From: Odiellus spinosus
Lineage: Eukaryota; Arthropoda; Arachnida; Opiliones; Phalangiidae
Reading direction: 5' to 3'
DNA: 64,000 nucleotides
NCBI GenBank assembly: GCA_963920705.1
Contig: OY987231.1
Span: 21,243,024 to 21,307,023, forward strand
Under the pieces are notes generated by a model. It was not told where the DNA came from and searched no databases. It saw only the letters and a program-made list of their open reading frames with translations. Shown here one piece after another: positions 37,879 to 49,177 of the stretch (positions are counted from its first letter, which is position 1; each line of letters begins with the position of its first letter). Position numbers and translations under genes: made by a program.

Positions 37879-38600
37879 AGAAGAATATTAATTCTGTTGG
37901 TCTATTTATTTATGAATTCCTAGAAACGATAAATCACAGAAACCTAGGAATTATTTATTCATTTAAAGACCGTCGCACACTCGCGATTTCCATGAGTTTT
38001 AGGGAGAGGGTAAAATTTAGATACATAATCTATTAACATTTTAAATGGCGAGAAAACTGAAATATTAACTTACTTGATCCTAGAGTGTCCGTTTCATTCT
38101 CAAAACTACCCTAAACTGATTTCAAAACACCGAGAGTGCTGCCTCTTTAATCTATATATTGAATTATTAAAGCTCATAGGATATTTCGATAAAACTCTAA
38201 AACAAATCGATGGAAAGAGTGAAACGTATCCTTAAGATTAAAACTTAGTTTAGAAAATAGGATTTTTTTGTCCCGCCTATATAAAAACATAATCTGGTTG
38301 CAAACCGAAGCCAATTGCTATGAGACCCTTTCTTTTAAAATAAGTTTGAATTAATTAATTACGATGGGCACGACCTAGATATGTTTAAAAACTATCCTTA
38401 AGATCATGAACATAGTGTCATTTTTCATTGGGAAAATGTTTTCGTAACCATGGAGCCGTAACATAGGGACGTCAAAGTATCTTATCACCATATTCTTAAG
38501 TGATATATCAATCAGTAACGGGTTTTCAGTGATCCCTGGTTAAAATACCATGTAAAACGGCACAAAACGTAATTCAAATACAGGAGCAGCTAAGACGAAC

Positions 38601-38764
38601 CCGAGGGGGCAGACACTCGCGAACTCAGGTGTACAAAATTTTTGAACTCTTTGCACTATCAAAGCTGAACTCAGAGTTCATAAGAGTTCGAACTCAATGC
38701 ACTGTCAAAGCTGAACTCAGTGAACTCAAATGTACAGCGAATTCAAGAGTGTCTGACCCCTCGG
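38601..38764. mobile_element. hAT-like MITE
   Basis: Inverted ends CGAGGGGGCAGACACTC and GAGTGTCTGACCCCTCG. With those ends, the flanking GACGAACC on both sides is a perfect 8-bp target duplication. The interior has two tandem GAACTC...TTTG modules. Best copy of its family here. Confidence 0.85.
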
Positions 38765-38902
38765 ACGAACCTAGCGCGTGGCTACTGGAGATCTAAGTTG
38801 AAGATTGCTGAACTTATCTTAAGCCTCCCATCATAACTGCAGCTTTGCTTAATGTTTCTTTATCTCCGCTTTCTCTTAGTGCGCAACCACCTTAAAAACT
38901 AG

Positions 38903-41382
38903 CTAATTAGTGTTGCGGTAAAGAAATAAGAAATAACTTATGCAAAATATTATCATCACGAATGGAAAAAGCCATCGCGAAATTCTGTCCAATTTTTCTG
39001 ATGTCGGAATAAAATCTAAACTCTTTCTTTCTTCATTTTTTGAGGACCAAGCGGTTGTTTTCTTTCTTTCGTTTTCTTTAAATAAATTCACCTGGACAAA
39101 CATTTCGCTCTCATGGATCTGAACCGAATTTTATTAATTGACCAATCAGTATCATAGCGACGGCGACCAAAGCCCGTGACTGCCTTCGGGACCAAGTTAA
39201 GTGTTTAGTGATGGGTTTCCGGGTGTATTGGGCTGCAGTCTGGCCTGGATCTTATCGATACGCCACTGATATGACCACTGAACAATAAATCTGTCTTACT
39301 TTTGACTTCGGTCTTTCTCGCTTCTTATTATTGAACTGATTTCGATACGAGTAAGCGACACTGTACTCGATGAACGAGGCGAAAACCAGGCTGAGGCAGA
39401 ATAACAACCAAATATCCATGCTGGTAACGTATTGCACTGGTGGTAAAGAGGTCCTGGCTTGTATCATTTGGGTGATAACTGTCAATAATGCCGTTACTCC
39501 GAGCGTAACTCTACCGGGTACAGCTTCAACGTCAATGTAGAACGAAATCCACGACATAATCACCACCAAAGTACTTGGCAAATAATAATTAACGAAACTG
39601 CCGGTTAAGAGGCGATGGAAAGTGACGTGAGCTTGTAATGTCGTAAAACTATCTACATAAACATATTAATAAGCGAATTAACGATAAAACCAAGACGTAA
39701 CAATTGGCACTCGGACTTACTATTTCCCCAAATTTCAATGACTGAATCTACTGACGGGGTTGAAATTCGAAATTGCAACGGACGAATATCATAAAAGTAA
39801 GCGATCCCGCCATTACCGATATATTTGCTCCACTGTAAAACGACTTGTTCATTCGAGTATTCCACTGTATGTAAAAATACAAAATGTAAAGGATTCGTTT
39901 TACGTAATATCAGAAGCCGATGAAACCCTCCTTTGAAGTCTACTACTCCAATGTTCCATATAGCGCTTCTCTCTGTATCGGTAAAATTCCCAATTTTACG
40001 AGTTAGAAGGGGTCCTACTTCATCCCCCCTGTCTACGGAAAATTGGAAATTCTCTCTCTCCACAAACGACGACGTTTATTGGACGAACTCCGAGGCTGCT
40101 AGAGATATTCGCTCGACGAACTCCCGCTCCGACAATATCTACCGTTAGGAGGCGTACGAATCGCGATTTTTGAAACTAACCCATACAGAGAGGGGTAGAC
40201 AAGACCCGGGAGTAATAGACTTCAAAGGAGGGTTTCATCGGCTTCTGGTAAAGTTAAAAATTATTACCCAAAGCAATTTTGAAAACGCAGTGTTGAGAGT
40301 CAAATGGGTACATAGCGAAATGCATGGGGCAAGAAACTTGAAACATGAACCTAAATAAAGTATTAATTATTAAACGTGTGAAGATAATTCCCCCTAAATG
40401 AATATTACCTTTCGAACCAATGTATTTCGCCAGTCTGGTGATATTTAAATCCGCGATTGGGGACGGGTTCCTTGAAGGACTTAATTTCGTCCGTGTTTGG
40501 AAAATAAATGTCCGGTTTCCACATACATTCTCTTAGTTTCGGTGGTATTAAAATTGGATTAGTTTGGTTTAAAACGGTGAGGTTTATCCGAGAATTTTTC
40601 CACATTGCGTATAAATAACAGTGTAAGCGAAAGCTCTGCGATTATAATAAAACATGTATCAATCAATGCAGAAGCCGATGAAACCCTCCTTTGAAGTCTA
40701 CTACTCCAATGTTCCATATAGCGCTCCTCTCTGTATGGGTAAAATTCCCAATTTTACGAGTTAGAAGGGGTCCTACTTCATCCCCACTGTCTACGGAAAA
40801 TTGGAAATTCTCTTTCTCCACAAACGACGACGTTTTTTGGACGAACTCCAAGGCTGCTAGAGATATTCGCTCGACGAGCTCTCGCTCCGAAAACATCTAC
40901 CGTTAGGAGGCGTTCGAATCGCGCCTTTTCAGAATAACCCATACAGAGAGGGGTAGACAAGACCCGGGAGTAATAGACTTCTAAGGAGGGTTTCATCGGC
41001 TTCTGATCAATGGTAAATAAAGAGTTGAGCTTTCTTACCATAAAACTTTCACTTATTTGATCAATATCTACTACCATGATCCCAACGTATACATTTTGCA
41101 CATTTCCTTTACATTAAAGAAATTCATTTAAAATGGTAAATATACATTTCCAGTAATTTGTAAATACCGGATAAAGTTGGATCCGATTTTGCGTAACAAT
41201 TCTTTAAATCCTCGTCTTCTATTATTCGAGTATCGTCTAAACTAATGTGAATTTAATTAAAACATTAATCGTAGAAGTTGGTCAATACCATACACTAAAC
41301 CTCACGTAATATTCAATGAGAGACCAGCGGTTGAAGAGGTCCAAAAGCAAGAGGCTAGACAAATGAACGTTACTACTTCCAT
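38903..41382 (-). CDS. Cys-loop ligand-gated anion channel subunit, copy B
   Basis: Exons: 41382-41306, 41241-41168, 41106-41039, 40635-40409, 40350-40268, 39864-39721, 39652-39300 and 39091-38903, giving 404 residues. Exons 2-7 have exactly the lengths found in copy A. Signal peptide MEVVTFICLASCFWTSSTA. The Cys-loop reads CPMHFAMYPFDSQHC. The M1-M2 junction reads PGR instead of PAR, followed by VTLGVTALLTVITQM. M4 is LDRISRWLFPFVM. Two complete family-1 MITEs sit in introns 3 and 5 (40669-41005 and 39911-40247), enlarging introns that are short in other copies, without touching coding sequence. The frame is intact throughout. The effect of the Ala-to-Gly change in the selectivity motif is not known from sequence alone. 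Confidence 0.9.
39911..40247 (-). mobile_element. Family-1 MITE copy 8 (intron 5 of copy B)
   Basis: Complete 337-bp copy. Flanks GTAATAT and GTAAAGT are a diverged 7-bp duplication. Reverse orientation on the + strand, so it is sense-like relative to the host gene. Confidence 0.9.
40669..41005 (-). mobile_element. Family-1 MITE copy 9 (intron 3 of copy B)
   Basis: Complete 337-bp copy with perfect 7-bp target duplication ATCAATG. It lies 33 bases from exon 3 and 33 bases from exon 4, so it fills almost the whole intron. Confidence 0.93.
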
Positions 41383-42123
41383 ATCTTTCACGGTTTAGAG
41401 ATACAAAATCGTAATACTCGCCAGTGTTTAAAATGGCTATTTACGAACTTCGCGATGCTAGAATATTTCAGGTAGCGGTCTCATCAAAAGTAACGTCCGG
41501 GTATTTATAAAATAGTATATAATACGTTCAACTCAAACGGAATCTTTGACAACTACAACTTTTGTCGTCAATGAAAACCTATTTTTGGTTTTCAAACTGA
41601 GAACTTAGTATCGATTTTCCATTGTTAAACTAACGTTAAGTGGATCAAACATTAGTCGAAACTCGATAACCGGTCGATTTTTACCTTAATATTATTACAT
41701 TGTAGAACCTAAAACGCATTGATACAAAAAACTTAGAAACCATAACACTTAAATCGTGTTGTTTCGCTGGCATCACTGTGATGTCTTGGGCCAAATAGTT
41801 TACCCAAAGGGGTGGGTTTGTGGGTAGAAAATTGAACTGAAACAAAAACGTTAATAACAGCAAAGTTCAGAGCGTGAGTAAAGAATGATTATAATGAAGT
41901 TAAACGTCAGAATCAAATGGAAAAAATATCATAACAATTATAAAGATTGGTTTCAGAGTGCTTCCGCGTATTTTGAGTGTTCCACATTAAGCCGCCTTAT
42001 TTATACCACAATATAATGATTTCTTAGATAAACATTGATAAAGTGAATGTGATATAATGAAGAAAAAACGCGAAAGCAATTGTTCGCGAACTTGATTGAA
42101 ATATCCGTGATCACGCCGCCTTA

Positions 42124-43729
42124 TCAAAACTTAATTTCAGTTTTCATGTAGACGAATGAAAAATAACTAATGGCAAACATTAGCATAACAAGAGGAAAAA
42201 GCCATCGAGATATTCGATCTAATTTTTCAGATGTAGGAACCGAATTAAGATTGTTCTCTGATTGATTTATGGAAGCCCACGCGGGATGTTTCTTAATGCG
42301 ACGATCCTTTGCAGTTTTCTCCTATATATTTATAAGTACCATACGTTCGTATGAATAATTACGTAGAATTAAACTGCGGTGAAATAATAAGCAATCGTAC
42401 CTTTTCTTTCGCCACTCTCTTAGATTTATTTCGGTACGAATAAGCGACGCTGTACTCGATGAATGACGAGAAAACCAAAAGTAAGCAGAAGAATAACCAG
42501 ATATCCATACTCGTGACGTATTGCACAGGCGGCAACGCGTTTCTAGCTTGTATCATTTGCGTGCTAATAGTTAATAAAGCCGTTACGCCAAGAGTAACCC
42601 TAGCGGGCACGGCTTCTACGTCGAGGTAGAATGATATCCAAGATAAGATAACCACCAAACTACTTGGCATGTAATAATTAAGAAAGCTGCCGGTTAGAAG
42701 TCGATAGAAAGTTACGTTGGCACGCAGTGTCGTAAAGGTATCTAAGTCGAGTAAACAAATTTAGATAAAATCGGAATTCCAAATCAAATATACCACCAGG
42801 GGATTATTTACCATCAGCCCACTTTTCGGAAAATGAATCTATTGATGGTGGAGATATTCGAAATTGCAAAGTGTGCATATCGTAATAATAAAAAAAGCCT
42901 CCGAACTCTTTATCCCAATGTAAAATAGCCTTGTCGTCCGAATTTGCAACTATAAGCGTATTTCATGTCAGACTGATATTTCATACGCGAGAAACGCTCG
43001 CTTACCCAAGGCGATCCAGAAATTGCAGTGTTGAGTGTCGAATGGGTACATGGCAAATTGCATAGAACAAGAGACTCGAAATATGAGCCTTTAAAATGGT
43101 TCATTTTTGAGTTTTAAAACGCAATTAGCAAATTTTTATCTTTCATTACCTTTGAAACCAGTATATTTCGCCATTTTGACGATACTTTATGCCACTATTT
43201 GGAACAGGATCCGTAAAAATTTTAACGTCAATGCTGTTTGGAAAGAAAATATCTGGTTTCCACATACATTCCCCGAGTTTGGGTGGTAGAACAACCGGAA
43301 GGGATTGGTTGTAGACGGTGATGTTCAAACGTGGGTTGGTCCAAGTGGTGCAGACGATACAGTGTAATCGAAAGTCCTGCGTTTTAGTAGAGATAATAGA
43401 ATATATGGTTGGACAAAATATTCTCTTTGTTAAGTTTTTTATTATTTGATGGCGCCAAGATAAAGAGATACACAGTGCCTAACTTCTCCTTTAATTTCCT
43501 TCTGATAGAACTATCTTACCATAGTGCTTTCGCTAATTTGATCAAGCTCTACGACCGAAACACTAACATTCGCACTTTGCACGACTCCTGTAACGTACAG
43601 AAAAAATTAAAACATAATTTTGCGTAATTATTTTTTTTTGTACAAATCGTACAACCTGTCAAAGTAGGGTCAGTCCTCAAATAGCAGTTTTTCAAATCGA
43701 TATCGTCTATACCATGAGACGCGCCTAGC
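42124..43729 (-). CDS. Cys-loop ligand-gated anion channel subunit, copy C (exons 2-8)
   Basis: Recovered exons: 43729-43656, 43587-43520, 43376-43150, 43088-43006, 42949-42812, 42741-42401 and 42321-42124, all in frame to TGA. Exon 3 reads VVQSANVSVSVVELDQI, the most diverged version of this exon in the array. The Cys-loop is CSMQFAMYPFDTQHC, with Ser for the usual Pro after the first Cys. PAR is present before M2 (VTLGVTALLTISTQM). M4 is LDRISRWLFPLVM. I could not find a first exon with ATG and a GT donor (see 43938-44012), so the gene may use a distant first exon or may have lost its signal peptide. Confidence 0.8.
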
Positions 43730-43937
43730 CTACGTATAACGTTTGTAAAAAATAAACAAGAAAAAACAACAATTATATTTTTAAAGGGAAAGCACGATAT
43801 TTGGCTGCTCTAGTAAATTTTTCGGGAACTAATTCTAACATTTAGGTTGCCATTTCAAAAAAGAGTTTACTAGTGGGCGAGGGACCTTTCAAAAACGACT
43901 ATATTTATGGCGATTGTCTAAGTTAAAAGTTAAGAAT

Positions 43938-44012
43938 GTATATTATATGGCCAAGCAGGCAACGCAATGGCTAAAACTGTCAGACCCAACAGTAAAAACC
44001 ACGATGACCTTG
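43938..44012 (-). other. Possible decayed signal-peptide exon of copy C
   Basis: The minus strand reads SSWFLLLGLTVLAIALPAW followed by NIH, resembling the hydrophobic signal sequence and the LNIT exon end of the other copies. There is no ATG in this frame, and the expected AC|GT donor after AATATA is replaced by CATTC. It looks like a degraded exon 1. Confidence 0.4.
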
Positions 44013-45265
44013 AATTAATAGACTTGAAAGAATAACTGACACTCGCCAAGTATCTCGCGAGGTGGCAGAAAAAAAAACAGTGGTTATTTAGAATTTACTG
44101 GAACCAAAATTTGATTACAAATTTATAATAACGCTGATTATATTTAAAAACAGAGGGGCTTGGTACTAAACGCTGACCGTTTGAATTTTAAATTCGAATT
44201 TGAGATTCAAGTTCTGGAGAATTGTTTATTTTTTAATTCTATTTTTCTAATAGAATAGTAATTATATTACAAAAATCGCCAAACTATACATTAAATTATT
44301 TTTCAATTATGCCAAACTCCCGTCTTATTAACTTACGTAATATTCAAAGATTTGCAGCCTGAGAAACTGCATATGAAAAGATGCGCGACTAACATCCAAT
44401 AATAATTTTGTTCACGATTGCTCATATTTCTTAAATAAATCGCGTAAAGTAACTCGCACTCCCTTATCGTATTTGCGTCTAAGCTTGACTATATTGTTTT
44501 AATAAAACGATCCAAGTTGCTTGCCGCAAAATTACTGAACCAAGAAATGACTTTCTCGGTTGCTAAGTTATTATTAAAAGCGCGTATAGGAATATGGAAG
44601 TGGCTAACTTAGCGTCGTGATATTGCGAAGTTTACGAGGCTAAAAGACTTAAGGATCAAGAGGTTAAACCAGTTAGATTAATTTTAACATTGAACTCCTT
44701 TCTGTTGGTCGTACTTTGGTTCGATATAAACTTTACGCTCCGAAGACGTCCAAAAGTGTTTTAGACGATTAAGAAATCCATGAATTTCTTTCGTAATATA
44801 TTTATAAACTCTATGGTAATGTTCCAATTGGGCAGTTCCCCTATGCGCATTTCCCATTAGCGCTTTTGCACTTTCGCGGTTATCATCAAGGTTTTGCGTG
44901 CCAATAAGCGAACGCTTTTTCAATTAGGCTAAGCAGCATATTGTTCTATTTAATTTACATATATAGAGTATGCTTATTTTAGCGTATATTTAGTTTAAAA
45001 AAATCCATATTCGAAACGCTTCGTTGGTTGCCCAGATCAGTTCAATATTTGAAGCTATCTAATTGGGCTATTTACATTTTAAGCTCAGATTTAGAAAACA
45101 CTTCCCTGAAAATTCCTTTGCACTTATTAGTCCCTCGATCAAAGTTTATTAAAAACTGCCAAATCGTGTTTAAAATCGTGGCGCTTTAAATAGTTATTAA
45201 CAATAGATTAGAGAACTATTTAAGCAATTAGGTTTAGATATGACGTCGAAAAAAAGCTTTAAATA
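44013..45265. other. Spacer between receptor copies C and D
   Basis: AT-rich, no exon or repeat supported. The far end (about 45200-45260) matches the 3' flank of copy A and contains the empty site of MITE copy 7. Confidence 0.5.
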
Positions 45266-47323
45266 TCAGAGTGGCGTATTATCAGCGTGGCAGTAAAGGA
45301 AAGACCAATAGCTAATGCAGAATATCAACATAATGAGAGGGAAAAGCCATCGACAAATTTTATCCAATTTTTCCGTTGTAGCCCCTAAATTCTGATCTAT
45401 TCCTAATTCATTAATTGAAGACGAAGACTTAGAATCTTCAGTATCAATAACTTTGATTTTGCTTCCCTAGAGTAACATTTCATATTAGTCTCGTATAAAT
45501 TCTATTTATTTTGATTGAAAAATGATAAAAAAATTACCTTAAACTTAGAAATGTCGCGCACCTTCCTCTTCAACCGACACCTGTACGTATAGGCGATGCT
45601 GTACTCGATAATAGAGGCAAACACAAGAGTGAGACAAAAGAAAAGCCAAACGTCCATGCTGGTTATGTACTGAACTGGGGGTAACGAATTCCTGGCTTGT
45701 ATCATTTGAGTACTTGTGGTTAAAAGAGCGGTTACACCGAGGGTAACTCTAGCGGGTGCAGCTTCCACGTCAATGTAGAACGAAATCCAAGACAAGATAA
45801 CTACTAAACTACTTGGTATATAAAAATTAAGGAAACTACTTGTCAGGCGTCTGTAAAAGGTCACGTGGCTTCTCAATTCGGTGTAATTGCCTGCCAAAAT
45901 GTAGAGTTTCATATTACTTATATACTTGGATATAGAGGTCGGGGTTTGAACAAGATTATCCACAAATATTTGGTTAATCAGTTAATCATAAAAAATAATC
46001 GGTTAATTATTCGCGATTACATTGCATTTATCATAGACTTCCCGTGGATAGTTTCGAGATATGAATTAAGATAAAACAAACAGAAATTATCTTATCCAAA
46101 CCCCGACCTCTACTTGGATAAATTCTACCCACCACTTAACCACACTTCCGTTTCCTGGTCTAGTCTCGGTTTCGAAATATGGAACTGCAAGGGTTGCATT
46201 TCGTAGAAGTAACCAACTCCTCCATCTCCATAATTTTCGTTCCATCGCAAAATTACTTTGTTGTCTGGATTTAACACTATTAAGCAACATTACTAGTCAA
46301 TAAAGGATGCTGTATCACTGTAATATTTCGCATTATACTTAGGCTTATTCTGAATACGCAGCGTTGCGTATCAAGTGGAAAAAGAGAAAAATGCATTGGA
46401 CATGATACCCGAAATATAAATCTGGAAATATATAATGAGCTTTTATTTTTTTTTGTCCAGGAATTTCCATCAATCTTATCACCTCATTACGGTCCTCAAC
46501 CCATCATACCTTTCTGTACATAATATTTCTTTATTCTCAAAGTATTTGTATCCTCGATTGGTAAGTGTTGAGACGAATGTTACAATTTCTAAACTATTTG
46601 GAAACATGACATCGGGTTTCCACATGCAATCGGTCAGAACGGGCGGTAATAAAACGGGATACATCTGATTGACAACAGTGATATTCATTCGATGATTGAT
46701 CCATTTAGTGTATAGATAACAATGCAAACGAAAGTCCTATACAAAATTAAATTCGTTTACTAATTTTGAAGATTTGTAAACGATATATCATTACCATAGA
46801 ATCCTCCCTAATTTGGTCAATACCCAAAACCATGATACCTATGTATACATCTTGTACGAATCCTACAAAACAGAAATATTTTAATTATAAGTAGTAGAAA
46901 TTTTACCTAGTTCGAACTGGAAGCACGAGCGAAACTAGAGCTAACTGTAGTCTCCATGATTTGTTTATTTAGAGATAGTGGTTAGCCTACCTTTGTTCTC
47001 GCTGCCAACTCGAGATAGAATCAATATAGAGTTTATGATATTTACCCGAGAGGGTTGGATTTGATTTTAAATAGCAGCTTTTTATATCTCCCTCTTCGAT
47101 GTCTCGTGATTCGTCCAAACTAAAAATTAAGTAATAACTAAATATCATTATCGAACTAGGATTGGTTGAAAGAAACAAAATCCTACCTAAATGTTTTTTT
47201 AAATAGTAAAATTTGTTTCTTCCGAGTTAAAATAGTTAATATTATGGTTATAAATTACGTTATATTTAATCCTTGAACTCCCGAGTTAGCGAAACAGATA
47301 TAAAGACATAATATCCATATCAT
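45266..47323 (-). pseudogene. Cys-loop channel subunit, copy D (frameshift in Cys-loop exon)
   Basis: Exon positions mirror copy A: 47323-47259, 47119-47046, 46862-46795, 46736-46510, 46421-46338, 46276-46133, 45890-45538 and 45466-45266. Seven of eight lengths are identical to copy A and the sequence is nearly so. Exon 5 is 84 bases instead of 83: a run of six T replaces TATTT, so after CPMHFSLF the frame reads into a stop within the Cys-loop. Downstream M1-M4 coding sequence stays open in its own frame. This is either a recent pseudogene or a homopolymer error in the assembly. Intron 6 is 242 bp instead of 61 bp because of an inserted hAT-like MITE at 45933-46112. Signal peptide MIWILCLYICFANSGVQG. 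Confidence 0.85.
45933..46112. mobile_element. 180-bp hAT-like MITE in intron 6 of copy D
   Basis: Perfect 16-bp inverted ends TAGAGGTCGGGGTTTG / CAAACCCCGACCTCTA, flanked on both sides by CTTGGATA (8-bp target duplication). Copy A has a 61-bp intron here without the element, so insertion is younger than the A/D duplication. TAG-type ends plus 8-bp duplication suggest the hAT superfamily. Confidence 0.92.
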
Positions 47324-48306
47324 TGTAGAAACTTGGAATTACCGGTACTGAGCTTTAGCAACGAATATAAAGCAAATGGATTAATTCGATCAAATTCACC
47401 CCGTATTAATGACACTATAATCTATATTCGAATGCAAAAATACACCTTATAGTAAGGTTAAATAATTTCACGCAAAGTAATATATCTTTTTGTATATTTT
47501 GTATTTTCACTTAAGCACGTTTTAGCGCTTAAAACGAACATAACCTCCCCATTTTGCTTTGTCAACAACGGGTTATATTGTTTTCCAACAGGATAATTGA
47601 TCAATGTCCCTCCCTAAAGGCGCGTTGTCATAGATTTTTTCAAAACTGAATTAAATTCACATTGATTTGAAATCACAAACTTATCCAGATTATAATAATT
47701 TTTCACGAACCTTATTGAAAGCTTAAACTTCGAGACAATTTGTTTCCCAAAATTCGTCAAATTGTAATGAAATTTGCATAATTAACAGTTGAAAAATATT
47801 TTGATTCGATAAGCCTTCCAATCAAAATAGTAGACAATCTAATGATATAGATGAAGACGAACTAATTAACCAAATAAAAATATTCATTAATTTATATTCT
47901 GATCTCTAGAATCCTGTAGTGACAATAGGTTTGAAAAGTATCACGACATAATTTTGCTTACCCGAGCTTGGTTGTCTTTCCTAAAACACCGAAACATGGA
48001 ATAAAAATCATAAATTCAATGGCACATAACTAGAGCACCTGGCGAGAGACATAGTGAAACAGAATAATACATTTTTCCAACCATAAGAGCATATGGTATG
48101 GGTTTCGTGCTTTATAGATTTTCATATCATATTGCGTGACTTAATTAGTCAAAGTACATAAGTAAGCTTTGTTTCTCGAAAGAGTTTTAATCGAAAAAAT
48201 GTTAAGTATAGCATACTCTTATTTATCATGATGAATTTTAGTATATTATATCTTAGCAATGAAATTTCATGGTACAGTTCGTTTAACTTAAAAACATACG
48301 TAAACG

Positions 48307-48644
48307 CAGAAGCCGATGAAACCCTCCTTTGAAGTCTATTACTCCCGGGTCTTGTCTATCCCTCTCTGGATGGGTTAGTTTCAAAAAGCGCGATTCGTAC
48401 GCCTCCTAACGGTAGATATTTTCGGAGCGGGAATTCGTTGAGCGAATATCGCTAGCGACCTTGGAGTTCGTCAAAAAAACGTCGTCGTTTGTGGAGAGAG
48501 AGAATTTCCAATTTTCCGTAGACAGGGGGTATGAAGTAAGACCCCTCCGATCTCGTAAAATTATGAATTTTACCCATATCAGAAAGGAGCGCTATATGGA
48601 ACATTAGAGTAGTAGACTTCAAAGGAGGGTTTCATTGGCTTCTG
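48307..48644 (+). mobile_element. Family-1 MITE copy 10
   Basis: Complete copy with 7-bp target duplication GTAAACG, downstream of receptor copy E. The matching place downstream of copy F (about 52180) runs into the shared TTTAGCTTTTGCAA-type flank without the element. Confidence 0.92.
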
Positions 48645-49177
48645 GTAAACGTTTTAGCTTTTGCAAAAAGAAAATAACCAGATTAAGGCTCTACTTTCCG
48701 AGTAATATAAAAAAATATTTGTAATATTTTTAGCCAGTGAATTACGCTTGTTTCAGCAGGACTTATAAATTGATTTAAAAATCAAGGGTTCGTGCATACT
48801 TTGCAATATAATATAATTGCTCAACCATGTAATGAAATTCTAGGTTGCTAGGTTACACCTAATGGGAGTGTCAAACAGTAACATCAACAGGTTGCGGAGC
48901 TCGCGAAACATTCTGAGCCTAAAAACAATTTGGGAATCGAAGTGATTATCACTTTGCATTTTAGTTTTAATAATTCATTACTATTTTCATGACGACCAAG
49001 AGAAAAACAAGCCTATGAAACGCCAGACTTTTCAGTCCGAGCATTAGACGTCACGTTTATTGTTGGAGCAAAAGCTTTACATATATAAGGAAATTCTTAG
49101 ACGGGGGTAAAAAAAGTCAATTTAGCAAAAGGCACAAAGCGGTTTTGGAGACAAAGACGAGCGTGTAACCAAACTCA

